DNA of 64,000 bases. Source: Halioglobus maricola (GTDB lineage Bacteria > Pseudomonadota > Gammaproteobacteria > Pseudomonadales > Halieaceae). This document shows positions 42,188 to 51,637 of this stretch, piece after piece; within the stretch, counting starts at the first letter, position 1; the number at the start of each line of letters is the position of its first letter. The stretch lies in contig NZ_CP036422.1 in the NCBI RefSeq assembly GCF_009388985.1, positions 2,804,501 to 2,868,500 of the forward strand, written 5' to 3'. The position numbers and the translations under genes were made by a program. The notes under the pieces were generated by a model. It saw only the letters and a list, made by a program, of their open reading frames with translations, was not told where the DNA came from and did no database searches.

Positions 42188-43221
42188 ACGTACTTACCGC
42201 TCGGCTTATGTCTCCGCTTTTAGCCCTGTTTCTGACAACATTGTTGGCCGCCTGTGGTGAAGATCCCGTGCTACCCCCTGCCAAGCCCCTCTCAGCACCG
42301 GCAGCTGCTATAGACGCGCTGTATGGCGCCCAGCCCGGTGAACACGAGGTACGTATTGCACGTGATCTGGTGCTGCCGGAGACAGCGCTGCGTCGTGAGC
42401 TGACATTTAACCTCGTTTATCCCGCACACGGTGGCGACTATCCTTTGCTGGTCTTCTCCCACGGCAACTTCTCCAGCAAAGACAGTTACGATCGGGTCAT
42501 TGAACACCTTGTGAGCCATGGCTACGCAGTTATTGCGCCCAACCATCTCGACTGCTGTTCAATGGTGGGCGGCATCGTGGCGAGCCTGCGCCTGGGCCAG
42601 TACGGGCAGATTGAAGCGCGCCAGCAGGATGTCATTGCCTTGCTGGACGCCTTGACCGAGATTGACTCTTTGGCACCGGCATTTGCCGGCAAGTATGACA
42701 TCGACAAACTGGCCATGGCCGGCCACTCCTTTGGCGCCTTCAGTGCGCAACAATTCGGCGGCGCGGCGGCATATAACCCCGATCAGGAAGCCTATATCGA
42801 TGCTTTCGATGCTCGGGTGAAGGCCATTTTTGCCCTGTCTCCGCCGGGCCCTATGTTCGATACCATCACCGCAGACAGCTGGACCCAACTGCGGCTCCCC
42901 ACACTGGTGACCACCGGCACATGGGACGTGCAGAAAGGCTTCTGGACGGACTACCGAATGCACTTGATGTCGCATGATCGGTCGCCGGCTGGCGACAAAT
43001 ACGCGCTCGTGATCGACGGTGCAGACCACTATCTGGGAAATTTGATATGCCGACCTGAACGCGAGGCGGAGCCGCAGCATGACGCTCTCCGGATGGTCAA
43101 CGCGATGGGCGTGGCATTCCTCGATGCCTATCTGAAGAATCTGCCGTTAGCATGGGCCGCATTGCAGAAAGACCGGATGGCCGAGGTAAGCGACGGCTTC
43201 GCTCGGCTAGACCGACGCTGA
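42184..43221 (+). CDS. chlorophyllase-like lipoprotein hydrolase
   Basis: A 345-residue lipoprotein; the ATG at 42184 overlaps the previous stop and begins a signal with lipobox L-A-A-C (cysteine 24). Y-P-L-L-V-F-S-H-G-N (86-95), S-H-G-Y-A-V-I-A-P-N-H (111-121) and nucleophile G-H-S-F-G with Ser182 follow the chlorophyllase/PAF-acetylhydrolase/dienelactone-hydrolase layout; plant chlorophyllase has G-H-S-R-G at the elbow. The enzyme would act in the periplasm or at the outer membrane, where it could cleave a long-chain ester before uptake. The chlorophyllase link is tentative. Confidence 0.75.
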   Translation: MNVLTARLMSPLLALFLTTLLAACGEDPVLPPAKPLSAPAAAIDALYGAQPGEHEVRIARDLVLPETALRRELTFNLVYPAHGGDYPLLVFSHGNFSSKDSYDRVIEHLVSHGYAVIAPNHLDCCSMVGGIVASLRLGQYGQIEARQQDVIALLDALTEIDSLAPAFAGKYDIDKLAMAGHSFGAFSAQQFGGAAAYNPDQEAYIDAFDARVKAIFALSPPGPMFDTITADSWTQLRLPTLVTTGTWDVQKGFWTDYRMHLMSHDRSPAGDKYALVIDGADHYLGNLICRPEREAEPQHDALRMVNAMGVAFLDAYLKNLPLAWAALQKDRMAEVSDGFARLDRR

Positions 43222-43228
43222 TCTGGCC

Positions 43229-44236
43229 ATGTCCAACTTGCGTACAGATTCCATGCGGTGGATATACATAACAGGGCTGGGCGGTTGCATAGCGATCATG
43301 GGGCTTATTCTGGCTCTGGCGCCCTTCAGCACGCCGGACATGTTTGTGCCGGATCAGGGCGTTCACTGGTATTACTGGAAGCTGCAACACCCTGATTTCT
43401 GGTCGCGTTTCTCAGCCTGGAGCCTGTACGCCCTGCACCAGCTGGGCCTATGGAGCGTGATTGCCTGGGCCCAGGCGAAACGACCTGGCTATACCGCTGC
43501 TCTCCATCCTGTAAACATCGCCGCCCTGACACTTAATCTGGTTTTCGTACTACTGCACATCGGCCAGACGAAGTTCTTTTACGACGGCCTCGCCCAGGAC
43601 ACCCATGTGATGTCCTCGCAATTCTCAGTCATCTTTATGCTGGTCTTTATCCTGCTGATGGAAAACAGCCGGCGAGGGCTGTTCTTTGGACTAAAACTGA
43701 ACTTTCTTAACGGGCCGGGAGGGTTCCTGCGAAAGTACCACGGCTATTACTTCTCCTGGGCAATCGTCTACACCTTCTGGTTCCATCCCATCGAGGACAC
43801 CCTCGGCCATCTGCTGGGCACGTTCTACACGCTGATGCTCCTGATGCAGGGCAGCCTGTTTTTCACCCGCGCACATCGCAATCGCTACTGGACCTTACTG
43901 CTCGAGGCCTTTGTCGTCTTGCATGGCGCGATGGTGGCCTACCTGTCGATCCAGGGCGAAATGTGGCCGATGTTCCTGTTCGGGTTTTTGGCGATCTTCG
44001 TCATCACCCAGATACATGGTATCGGGCTCGGCAATCGCACCCGGTGGCTACTCGCTATCGGCTACATCGCCGCTGTAGTGGCACACTATTGGGGGAAGGG
44101 ATCTGAATGGATAGAGGTGTTGCGTATCCCTGGCGCGGAATACGCACTCGTCTTCATCTGCGCGGGCGTAATCTGGCTGCTACTCATGCTGGCTCGCCGG
44201 CTCAAACCACCGCGCCCGGATACTAGCCCTCGCTGA
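43229..44236 (+). CDS. multi-pass membrane protein, unrecognised
   Basis: A 335-residue protein with about nine hydrophobic helices. Several histidines lie near helix ends (L-H-Q-L-G near 70, L-L-H-I-G near 110, W-F-H-P-I-E-D near 190, L-H-G-A-M near 230, I-H-G-I-G near 265), a pattern compatible with haem or metal binding, though I recognise no family. It follows the chlorophyllase-like gene by seven bases. Its last 14 bases overlap the end of the convergent Rieske gene. Confidence 0.6.
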   Translation: MSNLRTDSMRWIYITGLGGCIAIMGLILALAPFSTPDMFVPDQGVHWYYWKLQHPDFWSRFSAWSLYALHQLGLWSVIAWAQAKRPGYTAALHPVNIAALTLNLVFVLLHIGQTKFFYDGLAQDTHVMSSQFSVIFMLVFILLMENSRRGLFFGLKLNFLNGPGGFLRKYHGYYFSWAIVYTFWFHPIEDTLGHLLGTFYTLMLLMQGSLFFTRAHRNRYWTLLLEAFVVLHGAMVAYLSIQGEMWPMFLFGFLAIFVITQIHGIGLGNRTRWLLAIGYIAAVVAHYWGKGSEWIEVLRIPGAEYALVFICAGVIWLLLMLARRLKPPRPDTSPR

Positions 44237-45392
44237 TACTGACTAAATTGTCCGGGCCAGAAGGCGCGTTGGTAGCGGGCACCAATGGCACCGTTTCCAA
44301 TGCCCAGCGCAACTCGGGATTGCGCCGCCTGGCGGGCGAAGGAATAGTGAAAATCTTTTCGCCTTCGTAGGGCTGCATCGCCTTGTGATCGATTTTCCAA
44401 CCCTTTTCTTCGACATGCACCTTGCGCACCTTGCGCCAGGCGCCCATGAACTTGTCCTGCTCCACTGAGACTTCGCTCTCTAGTGACTCCGGAAGATAAT
44501 GCGGCGACAGTGCTTCGACAATATCGGCGTCTTCCTGAAATACCTTTAAGGTACGCTTGACCGAACCGCCATCGAACATGCCCCATTTGAAGAAATTGCG
44601 AACCTGCACCACGAACGACCGTGTCGTGTGCTCATCTATCGGCGTATTGCAGTCAAAAATGATCATCGACATCCAGGAATTCACCTGGATGTGTAAGCGC
44701 ACTGTGTGTCCTGGCAGGTAGAAAGACGGGTGTACGTGGGTCTCTGCTTTGTCCTTGCGGAAGAATTTATTCAGGCCCATCCCCCCTTCCAGTGGAGGAG
44801 GATAGAGTACGCAGGACGATGTACCGGAGTACTCAGTACGCTCCATTTTGGTGATGTGATTTTTATCGGCCATCTCCCGGTAGCCGAATCCTGGATGCAC
44901 AAAAGACGTGTGGGCAATGTCGATACCATTTTCTACGACCCGATTCACCTCGGCATTCCAGCTGAACTCGGTATAAATGGGCCGCCAATTGGCGCGGTCT
45001 TCATACTCCGGAAATGGGGGAATGGGATAGCGATCCGCTTCATCCAGGTCGCCCATAAACACCCAGATCATGCCGTAGCGTTCCTCGGTAGGATAGGCAT
45101 CGATACGGGCGCGTTCAGGCACGTCGCCCCCTTCGCCACGGGAAGGGATAAACTGAACTTTACCCTCAGGATCGAACTCCCACCCGTGATAGGGGCAGGC
45201 AACGCAATCGCGCTCGGTAGTCCAACCCCCGGAAAGGGCGCCGCCGCGGTGAATACACACATCACTCAGGCAGTGAGCTTTACCCTGGCTATCGCGAAAG
45301 AGAACAAAATTCTGACCCAGCAATTTTGCTCTCACCGGCTTATCCTTCACCTTGTCGGACCATTCGGCCACGTACCACAGATTTACCAGCAT
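44223..45392 (-). CDS. Rieske non-haem iron oxygenase, alpha subunit
   Basis: A 389-residue oxygenase. The Rieske cluster ligands are C46-x-H48 and C66-x-x-H69 (17 residues between). The catalytic iron set N-G-I-D-I-A-H-x4-H gives D158, H161 and H166. This is the phthalate/vanillate-demethylase/pheophorbide a oxygenase class. The C-terminal C-x-x-C typical of plant PaO is absent, so it is not a clear PaO orthologue. No reductase or ferredoxin gene is adjacent. In the island it is the best candidate for oxidative macrocycle or ring attack. Confidence 0.9.
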   Translation of the reverse strand: MLVNLWYVAEWSDKVKDKPVRAKLLGQNFVLFRDSQGKAHCLSDVCIHRGGALSGGWTTERDCVACPYHGWEFDPEGKVQFIPSRGEGGDVPERARIDAYPTEERYGMIWVFMGDLDEADRYPIPPFPEYEDRANWRPIYTEFSWNAEVNRVVENGIDIAHTSFVHPGFGYREMADKNHITKMERTEYSGTSSCVLYPPPLEGGMGLNKFFRKDKAETHVHPSFYLPGHTVRLHIQVNSWMSMIIFDCNTPIDEHTTRSFVVQVRNFFKWGMFDGGSVKRTLKVFQEDADIVEALSPHYLPESLESEVSVEQDKFMGAWRKVRKVHVEEKGWKIDHKAMQPYEGEKIFTIPSPARRRNPELRWALETVPLVPATNAPSGPDNLVSISEG

Positions 45393-45550
45393 CGGTTATT
45401 CCCCTCTTTATTATAAACCCTACGTGTTCGCGTCACCATTGGATCACTGTACGCAGCTATATTCATTGAAGCAGCAATTTTTTTCCCCGCAAGTGAACCG
45501 ATACTCGTCGACAACCCGTATCTCTGGCAAACCAACACGGAGATGCTCCA

Positions 45551-45970
45551 ATGAAAACACTTCTGGCCCTACTGACAGCAACTATCGGACTCACCTGCGC
45601 CCAGCTGTCTACCGCCGCTACTGACACCGCTGCAGCTGAGGGTGCAGAAACCGCTACCGTCATCGTGTACCGCAACGATGACAGCGTCCGCAGCCGTGGC
45701 ATCAAATTTGATGTTCGCGCAGAACAGCGCAATCAGGGACGGATCGCCGCGGGCGAAGCCATCGTGATCAAACGCGAGGCTGGTACCTTCGTGCTCTCCT
45801 CCAGCTTGCAAGGCTCCCCCTCCCTTGAACTCAACCTCAAGCCAGGCCAGGTGCACTATGTCGAATACGATCTCACTGTGCGCAACAATCGCACGGATCT
45901 CGAACTGAACGAAGTTGGCGAGCAGGTAGCTAAAGTACGCAACAACGAAATCGCTGAACTGACTATTTAA
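45551..45970 (+). CDS. secreted DUF2846-like small protein
   Basis: A 139-residue exported protein with a signal peptide of about 22 residues (ending S-T-A-A-T). The mature part has V-I-V-Y-R-N-D-D-S-V, G-E-A-I-V-I-K-R-E-A-G-T and L-K-P-G-Q-V-H-Y-V-E-Y, a pattern close to DUF2846. It is a small beta domain of unknown role. It is monocistronic, divergent from the Rieske gene and followed by a strong terminator. Confidence 0.65.
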   Translation: MKTLLALLTATIGLTCAQLSTAATDTAAAEGAETATVIVYRNDDSVRSRGIKFDVRAEQRNQGRIAAGEAIVIKREAGTFVLSSSLQGSPSLELNLKPGQVHYVEYDLTVRNNRTDLELNEVGEQVAKVRNNEIAELTI

Positions 45971-45992
45971 CCCGGGTCCTATATCCCCTCTT

Positions 45993-46019
45993 AGCCGCCC
46001 CCCCTGGGCGGCTTTTTTT
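45993..46019 (+). terminator. intrinsic terminator
   Basis: AGCCGCCC, five-base loop, GGGCGGCT and seven T: a classic rho-independent terminator closing the DUF2846-like gene and marking the right end of the accessory region. Confidence 0.92.
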
Positions 46020-46056
46020 CAGGTAAAATCGCCGCTCTTGGACCTTGAGAGCACAT

Positions 46057-47103
46057 ATGCCCGCAGTACCCAACAAACTTGATCGCCGCATCTCGATAGC
46101 GCCGATGCTCGACTGGAGCGATCGTCACTGCCGCTACTTCTGGCGCCTGATGAGCCGTCAGGCTTTGCTCTATACCGAGATGGTCACTACCGGCGCTCTG
46201 ATCCATGGTGAACGCGATCGATTTCTGGATTTCGACACCGCAGAGCACCCTGTCGCACTGCAGCTCGGAGGTTCCAATCCGGCAGACCTCGCACAATGTG
46301 CAAAATGGGCCGAGGAATGGGGCTACGACGAGGTCAACCTGAACTGCGGCTGCCCCTCCGACAGGGTGCAGTCAGGCATGTTCGGCGCCTGCCTCATGGC
46401 CCAGCCGCAGCTGGTAGCCGATGGTGTCAAGGCCATGCTTGACGCCTGCGACCTCCCGGTCACGGTAAAACACCGGATTGGCATTGACGACATGGAATCG
46501 TATCAAGAGCTGCTGGACTTTGTTGGCCCCATCGCAGACGCCGGCTGCGAAGTGTTTATCGTGCACGCCCGCAAAGCCTGGTTACAGGGCCTGTCGCCCA
46601 AGGAAAACCGCGAAATCCCGCCGCTCAACTACCCCTGGGTGTATCAGCTGAAACAAGACCTGCCGCAGTTGGACATTGTCATTAATGGCGGCATCAAAAG
46701 CCTGACTGAGTGCGCTGAGCACCTGCAGCATGTCGACGGGGTAATGATCGGCCGCGAGGCCTACCAGAACCCCTGGATGCTGGCGGAAGTGGACGCCGCC
46801 CTATACGGGATGGACAAACCGGCCCAATCCCGCGATGATGTCGTCGCTGGTTTGCTGTCCTACGTGGCTGATCAGCTCGAAGGCGGCGCCCATCTGAATC
46901 ACATCACCCGGCACATTCTCGGCCTCTACCAGGGGGTACCGGGAGCGAGGAAGTTCAGGCGTCATCTCAGTGAAAACGCTTACAAACCACAAGCGGGACT
47001 TGAGGTACTAACCGAGGCACACAGACTGGTACAGGCGGCGGAAGCTTACGCCGCCACCCGAAACCGGCAGCCAACTGCAATCGAGTTCAGCACAGACCGA
47101 TAG
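46057..47103 (+). CDS. dusA: tRNA-dihydrouridine(20/20a) synthase DusA
   Basis: A 348-residue FMN enzyme that reduces uridine 20/20a of tRNAs. The ATG at 46057 gives the family-typical start; a TTG 12 bases earlier is unlikely. [12 protein letters not shown] near residue 14, [11 protein letters not shown] with the catalytic cysteine near 100, and V-K-H-R-I-G-I-D are DusA-specific. It is followed by the transaldolase gene after ten bases, probably one transcript. Confidence 0.93.
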   Translation: MPAVPNKLDRRISIAPMLDWSDRHCRYFWRLMSRQALLYTEMVTTGALIHGERDRFLDFDTAEHPVALQLGGSNPADLAQCAKWAEEWGYDEVNLNCGCPSDRVQSGMFGACLMAQPQLVADGVKAMLDACDLPVTVKHRIGIDDMESYQELLDFVGPIADAGCEVFIVHARKAWLQGLSPKENREIPPLNYPWVYQLKQDLPQLDIVINGGIKSLTECAEHLQHVDGVMIGREAYQNPWMLAEVDAALYGMDKPAQSRDDVVAGLLSYVADQLEGGAHLNHITRHILGLYQGVPGARKFRRHLSENAYKPQAGLEVLTEAHRLVQAAEAYAATRNRQPTAIEFSTDR

Positions 47104-47113
47104 GAACTCATCG

Positions 47114-48067
47114 ATGACCAGTAAACTGGACCAACTAAAGGCCATGACCGACGTCGTGGCTGACACCGGCGATATCGAAGCTATCAAGCGCTTCGCGCCG
47201 CTTGACGCTACCACCAATCCGTCCCTGCTTCTCAAAGCAGCTGCCCTGCCCCATTACGCGGATCTGCTCGACCAGGCCAAGGCATGGGCGACGAGCCAGG
47301 GAGGCTCTAACAGTGAACAGCTCAGCAATTGCTGCGACCGTTTCGCCGTAGACGTGGGCAAGGAAATCCTCGCGATCATTCCAGGCCGCATCTCCACCGA
47401 AGTGGATGCACGACTCTCCTTTGACGCCGAAGCGACCAAAAACAAAGCCCGCAAACTGATCGGCATGTACGAAGAGGCCGGCATCGGCCGCGAGCGCATC
47501 CTGATCAAAGCTGCCTCTACCTGGGAAGGGATTCGCGCTGCAGCGGAACTTGAGAAGGAAGGCATCAACTGCAACCTCACTCTGCTGTTCGGCTTCGGCC
47601 AGGCCGTCGCTTGTGCCGATGCTGGCGTCTTTCTGATTTCACCCTTTGTGGGGCGCATTCTGGATTGGTACAAAGCGAACACCGATGTCGTCATCGAGAA
47701 ACCACAAGACGATCCCGGCGTGCAGTCGGTGAGCCGCATCTACGACTACTACAAGCAGCATGGTTACGATACCGTGGTAATGGGCGCCAGTTTCCGCAAC
47801 ACCGGCGAAATTGAAGCACTGGCCGGCTGTGACCGCCTCACTATCAGCCCCGCGCTACTGGAAGAGCTGGCTGCTGACAACGGCGAACTGCCTCGCCAGC
47901 TGTCCGCCGACGGCGCCAGCTCCGATGTCGCCAAACACAGCCCCTCTGAAGCCGGCTTCCGTTTCGACTTGAACGCCGATGCCATGGCCACAGAAAAACT
48001 CGCCGACGGTATCCGCAACTTCGTTGCAGATCAGATCAAGCTCGAGCAGCTGATCGCCGCGCGGTAG
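47114..48067 (+). CDS. tal: transaldolase
   Basis: A 317-residue transaldolase of the TalB type. The Schiff-base lysine is K132 in [11 protein letters not shown], the same position as in E. coli TalB. D-A-T-T-N-P-S at 31-37 is the substrate loop. It exchanges dihydroxyacetone units between pentose-phosphate sugars. GGAAC precedes the ATG. It is converging on trpS across a hairpin. Confidence 0.95.
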   Translation: MTSKLDQLKAMTDVVADTGDIEAIKRFAPLDATTNPSLLLKAAALPHYADLLDQAKAWATSQGGSNSEQLSNCCDRFAVDVGKEILAIIPGRISTEVDARLSFDAEATKNKARKLIGMYEEAGIGRERILIKAASTWEGIRAAAELEKEGINCNLTLLFGFGQAVACADAGVFLISPFVGRILDWYKANTDVVIEKPQDDPGVQSVSRIYDYYKQHGYDTVVMGASFRNTGEIEALAGCDRLTISPALLEELAADNGELPRQLSADGASSDVAKHSPSEAGFRFDLNADAMATEKLADGIRNFVADQIKLEQLIAAR

Positions 48068-48084
48068 CCTCTGAGTGGAAAAGA

Positions 48085-48128
48085 GCTGCTTCGGGCGCGA
48101 GGAAACCCCGAACCGCCATCGAAGCAGC
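48085..48128. terminator. inverted repeat between tal and trpS
   Basis: GCTGCTTCG (48085-48093) and CGAAGCAGC (48120-48128) form a nine-base stem around a GC-rich 26-base loop. It lies between convergent genes and has no T-run; a bidirectional transcription or decay barrier is likely. Confidence 0.5.
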
Positions 48129-48145
48129 GATTAGACCGAAAATAT

Positions 48146-49153
48146 CTAGCGTATGGCCGAGATACCTACAGCCTCACGAACCTTTGCAATAAGCGCCGAA
48201 GAATGCTCTCTCGCACGCTCGGCGCCCTTGAGCAGAGTCTCCTCAATGTACCCAGGATCATCCATCAACTGGGTATAACGCTCCCGAGCCTCCCCAATTT
48301 CAGCATTAACCAACTCAAACAGCTGTTTCTTCGCCTCTCCCCAGGCAATACCCTTCTCAAACTCACCACGCATGCGCGCAGTCTCGGCCTCATCCGCAAA
48401 GGCCGACCAGACCTGGAACACTGTTGAGTCATCCGGATCTTTCGGTTCACCCGGCTCAAGCAGATTGGTCTTGATCTTGTTGATGTGCTTTTTCAACTGC
48501 TTTTCAGTGAGGAACAGCGGAATCGTATTGCTATAGCTCTTGGACATCTTGCGTCCATCAAGACCCTGAAGCACAGCCACGCTGTCATCGACCACGGCCT
48601 CGGGCAGGGTAAATACATCAGCAAAGTTATGATTAAACCGGCCCGCAATATCGCGCGCCATTTCTACATGCTGGATCTGGTCCTTGCCCACGGGAATATG
48701 GTGCGCATTGAACATCAGAATGTCCGCTGCCATCAGCACCGGATAACTGAACAAGCCCATGGTCACCGCGAAATCAGGGTCTTCCCCCGCTTCTTCGTTG
48801 GCCTGGACTGCCGCTTTATAGGCATGGGCGCGGTTCATCAGCCCCTTGGCGGCGTTGCAGTTAAGGACCCAGGTAAGCTCGGGAATCTCGGGGATATCCG
48901 ACTGGCGATAGAACACTGCCTTGTCGGTATCCAGACCTAGCGCGAGCCAGGTAGCGGCGATTTCCTTGGTCGACTGGCGCACAAGGGCCGGGTCCTGGCA
49001 CTTGATAAGGGCGTGATAGTCGGCCAGAAAGAAGAACGACTCCATGGACGCGTCCCGGGATGCCTCGATGGCCGGACGAATGGCGCCGACATAGTTACCC
49101 AGGTGGGGGGTACCGGTCGTAGTGATGCCAGTGAGAACCCGCTGTTTGGCCAT
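48146..49153 (-). CDS. trpS: tryptophanyl-tRNA synthetase
   Basis: A 335-residue class I synthetase that charges tRNA-Trp. T-G-T-P-H-L-G-N-Y near residue 15 is the HIGH-type motif and G-R-K-M-S-K-S-Y the KMSKS loop near 195. Length and motifs fit bacterial TrpRS. The ATG start overlaps nothing; the glycosyltransferase gene ends 54 bases upstream. Confidence 0.95.
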   Translation of the reverse strand: MAKQRVLTGITTTGTPHLGNYVGAIRPAIEASRDASMESFFFLADYHALIKCQDPALVRQSTKEIAATWLALGLDTDKAVFYRQSDIPEIPELTWVLNCNAAKGLMNRAHAYKAAVQANEEAGEDPDFAVTMGLFSYPVLMAADILMFNAHHIPVGKDQIQHVEMARDIAGRFNHNFADVFTLPEAVVDDSVAVLQGLDGRKMSKSYSNTIPLFLTEKQLKKHINKIKTNLLEPGEPKDPDDSTVFQVWSAFADEAETARMRGEFEKGIAWGEAKKQLFELVNAEIGEARERYTQLMDDPGYIEETLLKGAERAREHSSALIAKVREAVGISAIR

Positions 49154-49207
49154 GGAGAATGCCCCTTGAGAAAAAGGCGCAATGATACCGACTGTGGCTG
49201 CGGCTGG

Positions 49208-50311
49208 CTATCCTGCCGTGGCTGCGAGGGACTGGAAAATACGTCGGTAGCGCGGCTGCAATGCATGCTGTTGATAGGCATCCAGATCACAGGCCCGCAC
49301 GGCCCCGGAGCGCATCTCCGCCGCCAACTGCAGGGTCAGGGCGATGGCGTCTTCGATCGAACCGTAGCAAAGTTCGGCCGGATAAATCTCCGGATAGGCC
49401 AAGCTGTTCGGCACCACCGGGACACATCCCGCCGCCGCTGCCTCCATCACCGCAAGGCCCTGAAACTCATGTTGTGCCGTCGACAACACGATATCGGCGT
49501 TGCGCTGCAGAGTATGAAACTCAGCTAGCGACTCGACATAACCAAAACTCACCAAACGGTGGGCAAAATCCACCGCTATCTGCTCGAACACCGCGGGTGA
49601 ATTGCGGAACTGCTGGCCGGTTAGCGCCAGCTCATAATCCAGTTCTGCCACCTCGAGTCCAGCCAGTATTGCCGCCAGCTCCTCGCCACCCTTGTCGTGC
49701 TCAAAGCGCGCGCTCCACAGCAACCGTAAAGGCCGCTGGGGATAAACGCCCTCACGCCCCGGCCACTCCCCTGGTTCAATAATTTCCGGCCCGGCCAGCA
49801 GCGGCACTGGCAACACTTCGGCGCGCGTTGCCAACTGACCTGGGATACCACTGGGCACATGATCTGGCATGCGACTGAGCAAGGTATCGACACCTGCCAG
49901 AAACGTGTCCCGGTTGTAGCCAGAGTTAAACAACAGGCAGTCTGCCGCAAGCGCAGCGTAAAGGCTGACCATCTGTGCTTCCAACAAATTGTGCTGCTGC
50001 CGATCCTGCGGATACTCAAACTGGTTTTCGTGAAAATAGAGCACCGTAGGAATGCGGGTAAGCGCGGGCACCAGACCACGGAGAGTCGCTAGATCAACCA
50101 TGGACGTTGCTACCAGTAAATCGTAACCCTGCTCCAGGGTGGCGCGCTCAGTCTGGGACCAGGTGAGCGGGTTTCCACGCATCCTCCAACTGAAGTAGCG
50201 AGGCGGTAGTTCCAGTTCGGTCCAGGCCCAGTCGGTAAACATCTGCTTCAGCCCACGCTGCCAGTAACGATGGCTTTGGGCGGCATAGGCCGAAAGCAGT
50301 AAGACTCGCAT
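49208..50311 (-). CDS. DUF3524 glycosyltransferase, QTMAN-like
   Basis: A 367-residue GT4-type glycosyltransferase. The N-domain carries the DUF3524 signature S-W-R-M-R-G-N-P near 47 and Y-F-H-E-N-Q-F-E-Y-P near 92. The C-domain has the GT-B donor site with E-F-Q-G-L-A-V-M-E-A-A-A. This is the family of animal GTDC1/QTMAN, which mannosylates queuosine in tRNA-Asp; the bacterial role is inferred from that. The ATG directly follows the aminopeptidase stop with no gap, and trpS lies downstream, a translation-linked setting. Confidence 0.8.
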   Translation of the reverse strand: MRVLLLSAYAAQSHRYWQRGLKQMFTDWAWTELELPPRYFSWRMRGNPLTWSQTERATLEQGYDLLVATSMVDLATLRGLVPALTRIPTVLYFHENQFEYPQDRQQHNLLEAQMVSLYAALAADCLLFNSGYNRDTFLAGVDTLLSRMPDHVPSGIPGQLATRAEVLPVPLLAGPEIIEPGEWPGREGVYPQRPLRLLWSARFEHDKGGEELAAILAGLEVAELDYELALTGQQFRNSPAVFEQIAVDFAHRLVSFGYVESLAEFHTLQRNADIVLSTAQHEFQGLAVMEAAAAGCVPVVPNSLAYPEIYPAELCYGSIEDAIALTLQLAAEMRSGAVRACDLDAYQQHALQPRYRRIFQSLAATAG

Positions 50312-51622
50312 CTAACTTGCGGCCAAAGGCCCCGCAAAGTTGTAGTAGCGGCGCAGCACGCGCGAAAGATTGTAGGCATCCTGGGTACCGGCGAGCTCCC
50401 GAATGGAATGCATACCGAAGGTGGGTACACCAATATCAAGCGTGCGGACGCCTACTTCGCCGGCAGTGATCGGACCGATCGTACTGCCGCAGGCCATATC
50501 TGTCCGCACCACGAATGACTGCACGGGCACGCCCTCTGCCGCCGCGAGCATTCGGTACATACCGGTCGTCTCACTATTGGAAGCGTAGCGCTGATTGCTG
50601 TTGATCTTGATTACCGGGCCCGCATTGAGCAGCGGCCCGTGATTCTCGTCATGACGATCGGCGTAGTTGGGATGAATACCGTGAGCATTATCTGCGGAAA
50701 TCATCATTGAACGCTCGGTAAGCGCGCTGTAACCCGCCAAATCGCCGGCAATGCGTTTCAACACACTCCCCAGCATCGGCCCCTGGGCACCGGCAGCGGA
50801 CAGGCTACCCACCTCCTCGTGATCGTTACACACCAACAGCACCGTTGCCTTGCCGTCCCACTGAAGCAGCGCCTGCAGTCCGGTATAGCAGCTCAACAGG
50901 TTGTCGAGCCGCGCGGACGCCAGAAAATCTCCCTGAAGACCGATAACAGCGGCCGCCTGGGTATCGTAAAAACAAAGCTCATAGTCCAATACCTTGTCCA
51001 CGGCGCAATCCGGGTGCTCCTCCAGCAGCTGCGCGCGCAGAATGTCGCGGAAATCGGCTTTCTCACCCTCTCCCAGTTGGCACAACAGAGGGGGAATGTC
51101 TTTCTGCGGATTCACGCTGCGGCTCTTGTTCGCCTCACGATCCAGATGAATAGCCAGACTGGGCACGGTAGCGATGGCCCGGCGAAAATCGATCAGTGCG
51201 GTGCGCAAGGCGCCACCGGCACACTGGAACGACACACGTCCCGCCAGCGACAGGTCCCTGTCAAACCAGGGATTCAGAAGCGCCCCGCCGTAAACCTCCA
51301 CACCGAGCTGGAAGTAGCCGTGAGACTGCCGCTCAGGCGCCGGCTTAACCATCAGGCAGGGACTGTCAGTGTGAGCGCCAACCATGCGTACCCCTTCTAC
51401 GGGGCCAGCATCGGTCCCGATGCCGAAGGCGATAATGGAGCTGCCATTGCGAATTACGTAGTAGCGACCACCGGCTTTGAGCGACCAGTCAGCGTCTTCA
51501 GCCAGTGGGCTGTAACCCGCTGCCTGCAAGCGCCTGGCCATCTCAGCGACGGCGTGAAACGGTGTGGTGGCCACTGTCAGAAACTGGCAGAGATCGTCAT
51601 TAAACTGTTGCGCGTTTTCCAT
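50312..51622 (-). CDS. apeB: M18 family aminopeptidase
   Basis: A 436-residue zinc aminopeptidase of the M18 (aspartyl aminopeptidase) family. G-A-H-T-D-S-P-C near 85 supplies a zinc histidine and aspartate, D-H-E-E-V-G-S near 265 the catalytic glutamates, and the late H-S-I-R-E-L a further histidine. GAGGA precedes the ATG at 51622; a TTG one codon earlier is less likely. It cleaves N-terminal acidic residues in the cytoplasm. Its stop abuts the glycosyltransferase start. Confidence 0.92.
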   Translation of the reverse strand: MENAQQFNDDLCQFLTVATTPFHAVAEMARRLQAAGYSPLAEDADWSLKAGGRYYVIRNGSSIIAFGIGTDAGPVEGVRMVGAHTDSPCLMVKPAPERQSHGYFQLGVEVYGGALLNPWFDRDLSLAGRVSFQCAGGALRTALIDFRRAIATVPSLAIHLDREANKSRSVNPQKDIPPLLCQLGEGEKADFRDILRAQLLEEHPDCAVDKVLDYELCFYDTQAAAVIGLQGDFLASARLDNLLSCYTGLQALLQWDGKATVLLVCNDHEEVGSLSAAGAQGPMLGSVLKRIAGDLAGYSALTERSMMISADNAHGIHPNYADRHDENHGPLLNAGPVIKINSNQRYASNSETTGMYRMLAAAEGVPVQSFVVRTDMACGSTIGPITAGEVGVRTLDIGVPTFGMHSIRELAGTQDAYNLSRVLRRYYNFAGPLAAS

Positions 51623-51637
51623 CAAAAATTCCTCGGT

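Noticed and set aside
44223-45392. Naming the Rieske protein pheophorbide a oxygenase
   Set aside because: Cluster and iron motifs are shared by many Rieske oxygenases and the plant C-terminal C-x-x-C is absent; only the class is supported.
48068-48145. Small RNA gene between tal and trpS
   Set aside because: Only an inverted repeat between convergent genes; no promoter or T-run.
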